Shown piece by piece: positions 1 to 4,980 of a stretch of 5,021 nucleotides of DNA; position 1 is the stretch's first letter; every line of letters starts with the position of its first letter. The translations under genes were made by a program, and so were the position numbers. The notes under the pieces were generated by a model, which had not been told where the DNA came from, made no database searches, and was given only the letters and a program-made list of their open reading frames with translations. Source of the DNA: Alphaproteobacteria bacterium (GTDB lineage: Bacteria; Pseudomonadota; Alphaproteobacteria; DAOWDM01); contig DAOWDM010000124.1 of NCBI GenBank assembly GCA_030639035.1, positions 1-5,021 on the forward strand. The letters run 5' to 3'.

Positions 1-33
1 ATAGTTATCAAGCCATTTATCCTGTAGCGTCAT
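1..33 (-). CDS. 5' end of an unidentified gene (first 11 codons)
   Basis: An ATG at 33-31 opens a frame that stays open to the window edge and reads MTLQDKWLDNY. The start lies 3 bp after the TAA of the HExxH-protein gene, and a good AGGAG ribosome binding site sits 8 bases upstream, inside the last codons of that gene. That spacing is typical of a translationally coupled operon gene. Eleven residues are too few to identify a family, so no function is proposed. It probably belongs to the same transcript as prfB and the two genes behind it. Confidence 0.6.
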   Translation of the reverse strand, partial: MTLQDKWLDNY

Positions 34-36
34 TAT

Positions 37-1008
37 TTATTCTCCTAAAAAAACAGTAGTAGCCTCGTCAAACAATGATATTGGCGGCTCATCTTCCATA
101 AAACGAGCCCTTACATCTGAAAGCTGTTCTTCTGTTAGCCCCAGCAAAGAAGCCTCAAAAAAACGTTTGTCAGGTGAGTGCATAAGAAAAGCCTGAGTTT
201 CATTAATCATCAATTCTTCATTAGTTACATCATAAAGATTGCGACCTAAAAACTCCTGAAACAAAGCACGCTCTGTGTCATTTAGCTTTAAATTCCAAAA
301 GTTTTCGCAATGTTTTTTATATGCACTGTTAGTAAAAAACTCCCCATGACTTAGCTCATGCCTTAAAATAGTAGCTCTCATGCTAGCATCTATTTCTTCA
401 CTTACTTCTGTATCAGGATTGTCTAGCTGTTCCTGCGATATTGAAAGCAGGGCTTTTTCTGGCTGAACGACTTTAAAAACACCGTTAAGCTTCATAAAAT
501 CGTTGTCCTGCAATATCTGCTTTAGTTTCAGCTCTTGCTCATTCAGCAGAATATTGTTTTTTATCGCAAGATTAAAAAAATGCACTAAATTTACAGCCTT
601 TATATCTCCGCCGAAAGCAAGAGTTTCTTCTGTACTTTTCTTTGCTTTTATCAGCTCTGCAAGCTCAACATCATCAAGCAGTCTATCACGTGGAGCATCA
701 GGAATTTCAAGTAAAACCGTAATACGATTCAAAGCTTTTCCATGCTTTAATAAAGACGGATAATCAAGAATAAGCACTCTATCGTTGCTGGAATAGCGAT
801 ATGTTTTTAAGTCATCGTGCTTTGATTTGAGTATTTGAGAATAGCCTGCTAAAGGGGCTTTGTTTTCTAAAAGAAGCTCTTTTTTAGTTTCAAGACCGCT
901 AGGTTCTGGAACATCTGTATAAACAAGAAATGCAGCAAAGAATAAGAAAGTCGTGCCTATCAGTCCGCCGATTACAAATGGAGTGTCTTTTTTAGATTTT
1001 TTTTCCAT
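37..1008 (-). CDS. Membrane-anchored HExxH protein, putative zinc metallopeptidase of unknown function
   Basis: This 323-residue protein has a positively charged N-terminus (MEKKSKKD), one hydrophobic segment at about residues 11-30, and then a soluble domain, which the positive-inside rule places in the periplasm. Residues 217-221 are HELSH, a zincin HExxH motif (His217, Glu218, His221). Glu270, in INETQAFLMH about 50 residues later, is a plausible third zinc ligand, which would make it gluzincin-like. The region around the motif (RATILRHELSHGEFFTN, then FW and a second NE-QAF block) looks like the conserved core. The middle (about 40-210) shows no motif I recognise. I do not know a named family, and peptidase activity is inferred only from the motif. 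The ATG at 1008 has no clear Shine-Dalgarno sequence. The gene lies 38 bp after the hydrolase gene and 3 bp before the next start, so it is probably co-transcribed with prfB. Confidence 0.85.
   Translation of the reverse strand: MEKKSKKDTPFVIGGLIGTTFLFFAAFLVYTDVPEPSGLETKKELLLENKAPLAGYSQILKSKHDDLKTYRYSSNDRVLILDYPSLLKHGKALNRITVLLEIPDAPRDRLLDDVELAELIKAKKSTEETLAFGGDIKAVNLVHFFNLAIKNNILLNEQELKLKQILQDNDFMKLNGVFKVVQPEKALLSISQEQLDNPDTEVSEEIDASMRATILRHELSHGEFFTNSAYKKHCENFWNLKLNDTERALFQEFLGRNLYDVTNEELMINETQAFLMHSPDKRFFEASLLGLTEEQLSDVRARFMEDEPPISLFDEATTVFLGE
42..46 (-). promoter_or_regulatory. Ribosome binding site for the gene leaving the window
   Basis: Read on the minus strand, AGGAG is followed by 8 bases and then the ATG at 33. 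It overlaps the final Leu-Gly-Glu codons of the upstream gene. This site is the main support for calling a real gene start at 33 from only 11 codons. Confidence 0.6.
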
Positions 1009-1046
1009 TTAGTTACTATATATAAAAATTAAGTAAATTTAAACAC

Positions 1047-1859
1047 TTATAAAGGGAACTCTTTGGAAAGCCATTCTAAGATTTTTTTATGTGCTCCAAA
1101 ATCATAGAGATTTGCATGGTGAGCATTAGGAATAAATATTCCTTTTTTAGGCTCATTTGCAGCTTCAAGCAGTTTACGTCCCAAAGCAACAGGAATGGTT
1201 TTATCGCTTTCACCATGTATTAAAAGCAGAGGAGCTTTTACATTTTTTATACGAGCTACAGAATCAAACTTATCTTTCATAAGAAAACTTGTGGGCAAAT
1301 ACCAGTAACCGATTTTTGCAACATCTAAAGCCGATGAGAAAGGAGCTTCAAGTATAATAGCTACAGGAGCTTTTTCAACAGCAAGAGCTACAGCAACGCC
1401 TGAGCCAAGAGATTCCCCATAATAAACGACCTTTTCTACTTGTTCTTTTTCAAGAAAATCAGCTGCAGCAAAAGCATCTGCTATTAAGCCCTCCTCTGTA
1501 GGGCTTCCTTCATTGCCCCCATATCCTCGGTATCCAACAAGAAGCATTCCATAGCCAGCGTCCATAAAAATACGAGCCTTATAAGCCACTCCTGCTATAT
1601 TTCCTGCATTGCCATAAAAGAATGCTATTGTCGGGCGGTTGTTTTTAGCTTTTCCATACCATGATACAAGTTCAAGCCCGTCTTTTGTTAAAAGCTTGAC
1701 TTCGTGCATATCAGGAACGCCTGCCTCACTACAGCTTCCCAGTGTGTTTTTCGGGTAATACATAAAAGACCGCTGAAAAACATACATAAGCAAACAAGTG
1801 CAAACATATGCAAAAACAAAAAACTTAACAACTTCCATGACTTTATCCATTCTCATCAT
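1047..1859 (-). CDS. Membrane-anchored alpha/beta hydrolase (BEM46/ABHD12-13-like)
   Basis: This 270-residue protein has a hydrophobic N-terminal segment (about 10-29) and then an alpha/beta-hydrolase domain. Residues 80-86 (FFYGNAG) match the strand and oxyanion-hole loop, where related proteins have HGN. The segment at 106-118 (LLVGYRGYGGNEG) is typical of BEM46/YfhR-type hydrolases. The nucleophile elbow is GESLG with Ser150, the acid is Asp219 in HGESDKTIP, and the base is most likely His248 in NAHHANLYDFG (His247 is the alternative). The triad is thus complete and the length is normal for the family. The substrate cannot be told from sequence; family members include esterases, lipases and thioesterases. 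The first ATG (1859) overlaps the end of prfB by 17 bases. ATGs at 1856, 1850 and 1838 are alternatives and none has a strong RBS, so translation is probably coupled to prfB termination. Confidence 0.92.
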   Translation of the reverse strand: MMRMDKVMEVVKFFVFAYVCTCLLMYVFQRSFMYYPKNTLGSCSEAGVPDMHEVKLLTKDGLELVSWYGKAKNNRPTIAFFYGNAGNIAGVAYKARIFMDAGYGMLLVGYRGYGGNEGSPTEEGLIADAFAAADFLEKEQVEKVVYYGESLGSGVAVALAVEKAPVAIILEAPFSSALDVAKIGYWYLPTSFLMKDKFDSVARIKNVKAPLLLIHGESDKTIPVALGRKLLEAANEPKKGIFIPNAHHANLYDFGAHKKILEWLSKEFPL

Positions 1860-2959
1860 CGCTTTTAATTCTGGAAGCTAGAGAGGCGGACATAAACTGG
1901 TCAAGGTCGCCGTCTAGCACTGCTTGAGTATTAGAAGTTTCAACGTTTGTTCTTAAATCTTTTACCATTTGATATGGTTGTAATACATAAGAACGGATTT
2001 GATGACCCCAGCCTATATCGGATTTTAAAGCATTTTCAGCACTAGCTTTTTCCTCACGTTTTTGAAGTTCCAGCTCATATAGTCTGGCTCTTAACATTTT
2101 CCATGCACTTTCACGGTTTTTATGTTGAGAACGCTGGCTTTGACATTGTACTACAATATTCGTCGGAATATGCGTTATACGGACGGCACTGTCTGTTTTA
2201 TTAATATGCTGACCGCCTGCTCCTGATGCTCTGTAAGTATCTACACGGCAGTCTTTTTCATCAATCTCAATATCAATAGTATCGTCAATAACTGGAAAAA
2301 CCCACAATGAAGCAAAGCTTGTATGACGGCGAGCAGATGAGTCATAAGGTGAAATTCTAACTAATCTGTGAACTCCGCTTTCAGTTTTCAGCCAGCCGTA
2401 TGCGTTGCGTCCGCTTATTTTGATTGTAGCTGATTTAATTCCTGCTTCTTCTCCAGCACTTTCTTCAAGATATTCAACTTTGTAACCATGTTGGTCTGCC
2501 CATCTGGTGTACATTCTAAGCAGCATTTCTGCCCAGTCTTGGGCTTCTGTTCCTCCTGCTCCTGCATGGACTTCTAAAAAGCTATCGTTTTCATCTACTT
2601 CACCTGAAAGGAGCGTTTCCAGTTCTTTTTGAGCTGTTAATGCTTTCATTTCTAAAATAGCATTTTCTGCTTCTGCAACGGTTTCTAAGTCGTCCTCTTC
2701 TTCTCCAAGCTCTATTAGTTCAAGATTGTCGGCAAGTTCGCTTTCAATTTTCAGGCAATCATTAATGCCGTTGTCCAGCTTAGTGCGTTCTTTCATTAGT
2801 TTTTGAGCTTTGGCAGTATCATTCCATAAATCGGGGTCTTCTGACAAAGAATTAAGCTCTTCAAGTCTTCTTAAAGCATTATCCCAGTCAAAGATGCCTC
2901 CTCAGCAGTTGTAAAGACTGCTTGATGTCATTTGCCATAGATTCCGTTTCAGCTTTCAT
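1843..2959 (-). CDS. prfB: Peptide chain release factor 2, made by programmed +1 frameshift
   Basis: RF2 recognises UAA and UGA in the ribosomal A site and triggers peptidyl-tRNA hydrolysis. Translation starts at the ATG at 2959, with an AAGGAAA site 8 bases upstream. Codon 23 is CTT and the next is an in-frame TGA (2890-2888). Skipping T2890 puts the ribosome in the frame GAC TGG GAT, which runs to TAA at 1845-1843 and gives 371 residues, close to the 365 of E. coli RF2. In full-length numbering the catalytic GGQ is at 248-250 (SGAGGQHINKTDS), and the stop-codon-reading tripeptide is SPY at 203-205, where E. coli has SPF. The N-terminal coiled domain covers roughly the first 100 residues. 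The residue after Arg in RASGAGGQ is Ala, the common form, not the Thr of E. coli K-12. A TTG at 2847 could be mistaken for the start, but it is an internal Leu codon. The stop is TAA, which RF1 also reads. The hydrolase gene overlaps the 3' end. Confidence 0.97.
2887..2902 (-). other. prfB: prfB programmed +1 frameshift (recoding) site
   Basis: On the minus strand this reads AGGAGG, CAT, CTT, TGA, C. The AGGAGG is a perfect internal Shine-Dalgarno sequence set 3 bases before the slippery CTT codon, the same spacing as E. coli AGG GGG TAT CTT TGA C. When RF2 is scarce, slow termination at TGA lets the peptidyl-tRNA slip from CUU to UUU, so RF2 autoregulates its own synthesis. Without slippage only a 23-residue peptide is made. 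The downstream frame (LDWDNALRRLEELNSLSEDPDLW) is normal RF2 N-terminal sequence, so the shift is a genuine recoding event and not a sequencing error. Confidence 0.97.
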
Positions 2960-2965
2960 GTGAAC

Positions 2966-2972
2966 TTTCCTT
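2966..2972 (-). promoter_or_regulatory. prfB: Ribosome binding site of prfB
   Basis: AAGGAAA on the minus strand ends 6 bases before the ATG at 2959; its core AAGGA lies 8 bases from the start. It favours 2959 over the second in-frame ATG at 2938, which has no comparable site. Confidence 0.75.
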
Positions 2973-3010
2973 ATTAGATATTTATAAAATCTACTCTAGA
3001 ACATTTTTTG

Positions 3011-3039
3011 ATTATATAGAATCGAAAAAATATCATATA
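3011..3039 (-). promoter_or_regulatory. Candidate prfB promoter
   Basis: A perfect TATAAT lies at 3016-3011 on the minus strand, about 52 bases before the prfB start codon. The hexamer 17 bases upstream (3039-3034) is TATATG, a poor match to TTGACA, so the -35 is weak or absent. That hexamer overlaps the outer end of the inverted-repeat element at 3036-3206, so insertion of the element would have replaced whatever -35 sequence existed before. Confidence 0.4.
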
Positions 3040-3061
3040 GCTGAATTGCTTAATAATGATT
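3036..3061 (+). repeat. Left terminal inverted repeat of the MITE-like element
   Basis: It begins TATAGCTGAATTGC and ends AATGATT. It pairs with 3181-3206 at 25 of 26 positions. It is the prfB-proximal end, and its outermost bases overlap the candidate -35 region of prfB. Confidence 0.85.
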
Positions 3062-3085
3062 GTATTTCTCTGCTTCAAATTCGCT

Positions 3086-3162
3086 GTCATGCTGAACTTG
3101 TTTCAGTATCCACTTCCTTTTTCACTGTAAAAAAGGAGATCCTGAACTAAATTCAGGATGAC
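3086..3162. repeat. Inverted pair of GTCAT-type hairpin repeats inside the MITE-like element
   Basis: The 25-mer at 3086-3110 and the reverse complement of 3138-3162 share the plan GTCAT-n-CTGAA-loop5-TTCAG-n-ATC and match at 20 of 25 positions. Each can fold by itself (3139-3146 pairs perfectly with 3152-3159). The whole 77 bp can also fold as one long hairpin, with TCCTTTTT at 3115-3122 pairing with the A-rich stretch ending AAGGA near 3128-3137. One copy has a G-T pair at the stem position where the other has C-G, so pairing is kept. Confidence 0.7.
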
Positions 3163-3180
3163 GATGAGGTGTAAACTTTG

Positions 3181-3206
3181 AATCATTATTAAGCGATTCA
3201 GCTATA
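3181..3206 (-). repeat. Right terminal inverted repeat of the MITE-like element
   Basis: Its reverse complement begins TATAGCTGAATCGC and ends AATGATT, differing from the left copy at one position. The match stops sharply on the outside (base 3035 against 3207), which defines the element boundary. Confidence 0.85.
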
Positions 3207-3243
3207 ACAACAAACTTTATGATTTTGAGTCAATGGAAAGAAT

Positions 3244-3281
3244 AAAAAAAGGGCAGTCAAATTAATGACCGCCCTTTCTTT
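3244..3281 (-). terminator. Rho-independent terminator of the porin gene
   Basis: On the minus strand a stem GGGCGGTCA (3274-3266), loop TTAATT and TGACTGCCC (3259-3251), with one G-U wobble, is followed by a run of seven Ts (3250-3244). A/T pairs flanking the GC stem lengthen it. It begins about 24 bases after the porin stop codon. The + strand also ends in a T-rich tract (TTTCTTTTT), so it may work in both directions, though no + strand gene is seen. Confidence 0.88.
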
Positions 3282-3304
3282 TTAGATTTTGCTCTTTCTA
3301 AATA

Positions 3305-4552
3305 TTAGAAAGTAAGAGCAAGACCAGCAACCAATGCCCAACCGTCGTTGTCACGAACGAATTCACCAGTTGTGTTACCGATTTCGTCATCATAGTTCAT
3401 GTGACCAAAACTTGCAAATGTGTCTACGCCTGCACCGAGGTTGTATTTACCTGATACCAACCACAATTCGACTTCGTCTTCACCGTTGTTAAGGTGAGCT
3501 GCACGAGCTGCAGAACCGTCAACACCAACAGCCTGATCGCCTTCAACACATGATTTCATGTATGCAACACTTACGCCGTATGGTCCAGCTTCGTATGCAA
3601 CACCAAGATCCCATGCGTAACCGTCATCATTACCAGTACCAACGTTAAAGCTTGATGTTGGAACACCTTTTGTTAAAGGAGCAACTGCACCACGACCAGA
3701 TATACCAGTAGCAGGGTCTAGATCGTCAAACTGAGGATCGTTTACGTGACGGTATGCACCACCAAGAGTGAAGCCCATGTATGTAAAGTTTGCACCATAG
3801 CTCTGCTCATCACGGCGTTCTCTACCACCAACGTTGAAGTTAGCATAACCAGCACTCAAGTTAACACCAATTCCTTGGAATTCATCAGAGTACATTGCAC
3901 CGAAAGCATAACCTTCTTCAAAGTTTGTCTGTGCTATTGATGCGTCTTCACCGCTCTGGTCAACATTTGAACCTGGAATCCAAGAAGCACCAACTGTAAC
4001 ACCATAGTAAGTTGGAGCTACATAAGTGATTTTTGTAGCATCGCTGTCTGTGTTGATTGATGTAGAGCTAAGAGCATCAACAGTACCATTTGATGTAGGA
4101 GCAACAATGAAACGTGAAAGTTCAGATTCCTGAACACCAAGACGACCAACATCTTTAGCACCAACGTGCATCTGGTAAGCAACGTTATCATTTGAACCAA
4201 CGATCAAACGACCGTATGTAGTGTCAACAGTGATGTAGCTTTCATCGATTCCGTCAGTATCACTAGCTGCATCAGTACCACCTTCAAGTTCAATCTGAAC
4301 TCCAACTTTGATGCCGTTGTCAAGAGTTGTATCACCAGCAAAGTGAACTTCACCATTACCCATAACGTCAACGCTGTTTACTTCTCCGTTTGCACCGAGA
4401 GATTCAAGGTAGTTTGAATCGTTGTCAGCGTAGCCAACATACCAGTTCATGTAACCACCGAGAGATAGGGAAATAGGCTCTGCTGCATTTGCACTTGTAG
4501 AAATCATGCCTGCTGCAAGAATAGCCGTAGTTCCATAAAGAATTTTTTTCAT
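3305..4552 (-). CDS. Outer-membrane porin (Gram-negative general porin type)
   Basis: This 415-residue protein starts with a Sec signal peptide: MKKILYG, a hydrophobic core, then ANA followed by AEP, so signal peptidase I should cut after Ala23. The mature protein of about 392 residues has the alternating polar/hydrophobic strands and Gly/Asn/Asp-rich loops of a 16-strand beta-barrel. Residues 68-90 (EVHFAGDTTLDNGIKVGVQIELE) and 105-122 (SYITVDTTYGRLIVGSND) match the family plan of strands before the constriction loop L3. It ends in ALVAGLALTF with a terminal Phe, the signal read by the BAM assembly complex. Such porins trimerise and let small hydrophilic solutes diffuse through the outer membrane; selectivity cannot be told here. 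The single Cys335 is unusual for a porin but lies in a likely loop. The gene is monocistronic: its own upstream region and RBS, and a strong terminator. It is transcribed towards prfB but should not read into it. Confidence 0.93.
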   Translation of the reverse strand: MKKILYGTTAILAAGMISTSANAAEPISLSLGGYMNWYVGYADNDSNYLESLGANGEVNSVDVMGNGEVHFAGDTTLDNGIKVGVQIELEGGTDAASDTDGIDESYITVDTTYGRLIVGSNDNVAYQMHVGAKDVGRLGVQESELSRFIVAPTSNGTVDALSSTSINTDSDATKITYVAPTYYGVTVGASWIPGSNVDQSGEDASIAQTNFEEGYAFGAMYSDEFQGIGVNLSAGYANFNVGGRERRDEQSYGANFTYMGFTLGGAYRHVNDPQFDDLDPATGISGRGAVAPLTKGVPTSSFNVGTGNDDGYAWDLGVAYEAGPYGVSVAYMKSCVEGDQAVGVDGSAARAAHLNNGEDEVELWLVSGKYNLGAGVDTFASFGHMNYDDEIGNTTGEFVRDNDGWALVAGLALTF

Positions 4553-4560
4553 AGAATTCG

Positions 4561-4566
4561 TTCCTT
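4561..4566 (-). promoter_or_regulatory. Ribosome binding site of the porin gene
   Basis: AAGGAA on the minus strand lies 8 bases before the ATG at 4552. Together with the signal peptide that follows immediately it fixes the start. Confidence 0.8.
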
Positions 4567-4587
4567 GTTAACTTCTAAAAATATTTT

Positions 4588-4599
4588 GGGATTAATCCC
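4588..4599. other. 12-bp perfect palindrome in the porin leader
   Basis: GGGATTAATCCC is an exact palindrome 36 bases upstream of the porin start, inside the predicted 5' leader. It could be a binding site for a dimeric regulator or simply chance; with no loop it is unlikely to act as an RNA hairpin. The bases either side do not extend the symmetry. Confidence 0.3.
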
Positions 4600-4614
4600 T
4601 TTGTTTCAATTAAC

Positions 4615-4644
4615 ATTAACGCCACTAATCGAGCAAATGGTCAA
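4615..4644 (-). promoter_or_regulatory. Candidate porin promoter
   Basis: TTGACC at 4644-4639 matches five of six -35 consensus bases, including the TTGAC core favoured in alphaproteobacteria. After an 18-base spacer, GTTAAT at 4620-4615 matches the last four bases of TATAAT. Transcription would start near 4608 and give a leader of about 55 bases. Confidence 0.45.
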
Positions 4645-4870
4645 GCTTTTGAATGGCCTTTTGTGCTAAAAAGCCCTCAGTGTTGTTTTTTTGCAACAGA
4701 TATTGCTCTTGTATGATAAAAAGTCTGCTTTTCTGCCAAAAACTCAAGGATAATGTTTACTTTTTGTTAATATATCATTGTAAACACAAAAAAGAATTAT
4801 AAAAGATTTTGATGTTAAGTACATTATAATATAAAAACGACTCTGTAATATTTAACGATTGTACTCTATT
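4645..4870. other. AT-rich intergenic stretch without a recognisable gene
   Basis: I see no convincing coding frame here. Besides the weak promoter at 4713-4739, it holds an imperfect hairpin at 4655-4675 (GGCCTTTT against AAAAAGCC), a separated inverted pair GTTTAC/GTAAAC at 4755-4760 and 4780-4785, and a TATAAT-like tract near 4823-4830 with no -35 partner. None of these is strong enough for a functional call. Confidence 0.5.
4713..4739 (-). promoter_or_regulatory. Alternative upstream porin promoter
   Basis: TTGGCA at 4739-4734 and TATCAT at 4718-4713 each match five of six consensus bases, but the spacer is only 15 bases, short of the usual 16-18. If used, the leader would be about 155 bases and would include the imperfect hairpin at 4655-4675 and the palindrome at 4588-4599. 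Confidence 0.25.
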
Positions 4871-4899
4871 GTCATTCTCAGCCCAAAGGGCTGGGAATC
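4871..4899 (+). repeat. GTCAT-type hairpin repeat, copy 1 (+ orientation)
   Basis: The 29 bases start GTCATTCTCAGCCC, have an AAA loop, and end GGGCTGGGAATC. The stem pairs 4874-4884 with 4888-4898 over 11 positions with one T-G wobble. It is a diverged, oppositely oriented relative of the two copies that follow, and its inner stem differs in a way that keeps base pairing. Confidence 0.75.
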
Positions 4900-4929
4900 T
4901 AGAATGTTGATAAGTAAAAGAAGAAAGAA

Positions 4930-4970
4930 AAAGACTGGATTCCCAAGCCTAATGGCTTGAGAATGACAGC
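4930..4970 (-). repeat. GTCAT-type hairpin repeat, copy 2 (41-bp direct repeat unit)
   Basis: These 41 bases recur without a change at 4981-5021. The core hairpin (4938-4967, minus strand) starts GTCATTCTCAAGCC, has an ATTA loop, and ends GGCTTGGGAATC. The stem has 11 positions, with a G-U wobble if transcribed from the minus strand but a C-A mismatch on the + strand. Confidence 0.85.
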
Positions 4971-4980
4971 GAGGGATTGG

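Larger units (their letters stand above)
3036..3206. mobile_element. MITE-like non-coding element with 26-bp terminal inverted repeats
   Basis: The 26 bases at 3036-3061 and the reverse complement of 3181-3206 match at 25 of 26 positions (ATTGCT against ATCGCT). They enclose about 119 bp with no open frame of note, which itself contains two oppositely oriented hairpin repeats around a short centre. Short length, terminal inverted repeats, no coding capacity and an intergenic position are the marks of a miniature inverted-repeat transposable element. Both outer ends are TATA, so a TA target duplication (as in IS630/Tc1-mariner elements) would fit but cannot be separated from the inverted repeat itself. 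No transposase is present, so any mobilising enzyme would be elsewhere. A purely structural RNA or DNA cruciform element is the alternative. Confidence 0.7.

Noticed and set aside
503..763. 86-codon open frame on the + strand
   Set aside because: It is antisense to the HExxH-protein gene, and its Ser/Phe-rich composition is what the complement of Glu/Lys-rich coding sequence gives. No homology-like motif is seen.
1843..2847. A 334-residue RF2 starting at TTG 2847
   Set aside because: Normal RF2 sequence continues upstream (LDWDNALRRLEELNS) to the frameshift site and on to an ATG with an RBS at 2959, so the TTG is an internal Leu codon.
2888..2890. In-frame TGA as evidence of a pseudogene
   Set aside because: The TGA sits in the exact RF2 recoding context with an internal Shine-Dalgarno, so it is regulatory and not a disabling mutation.
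3746..3940. 64-codon open frame on the + strand
   Set aside because: It lies wholly antisense to the porin gene and has a low-complexity Thr/Ser/Val composition with no domain.
4018..4200. 60-codon open frame on the minus strand
   Set aside because: It is an out-of-frame reading of the porin coding sequence with a Leu/Met-rich composition typical of a shadow frame.
4655..4675. Terminator-like hairpin upstream of the porin
   Set aside because: The stem has a mismatch or wobble and no immediate T-run on either strand, so termination is not supported.
4823..4830. TATAAT-like promoter element on either strand
   Set aside because: It lies in a general A/T tract with no -35 match at 16-18 bases and no gene at a sensible distance.
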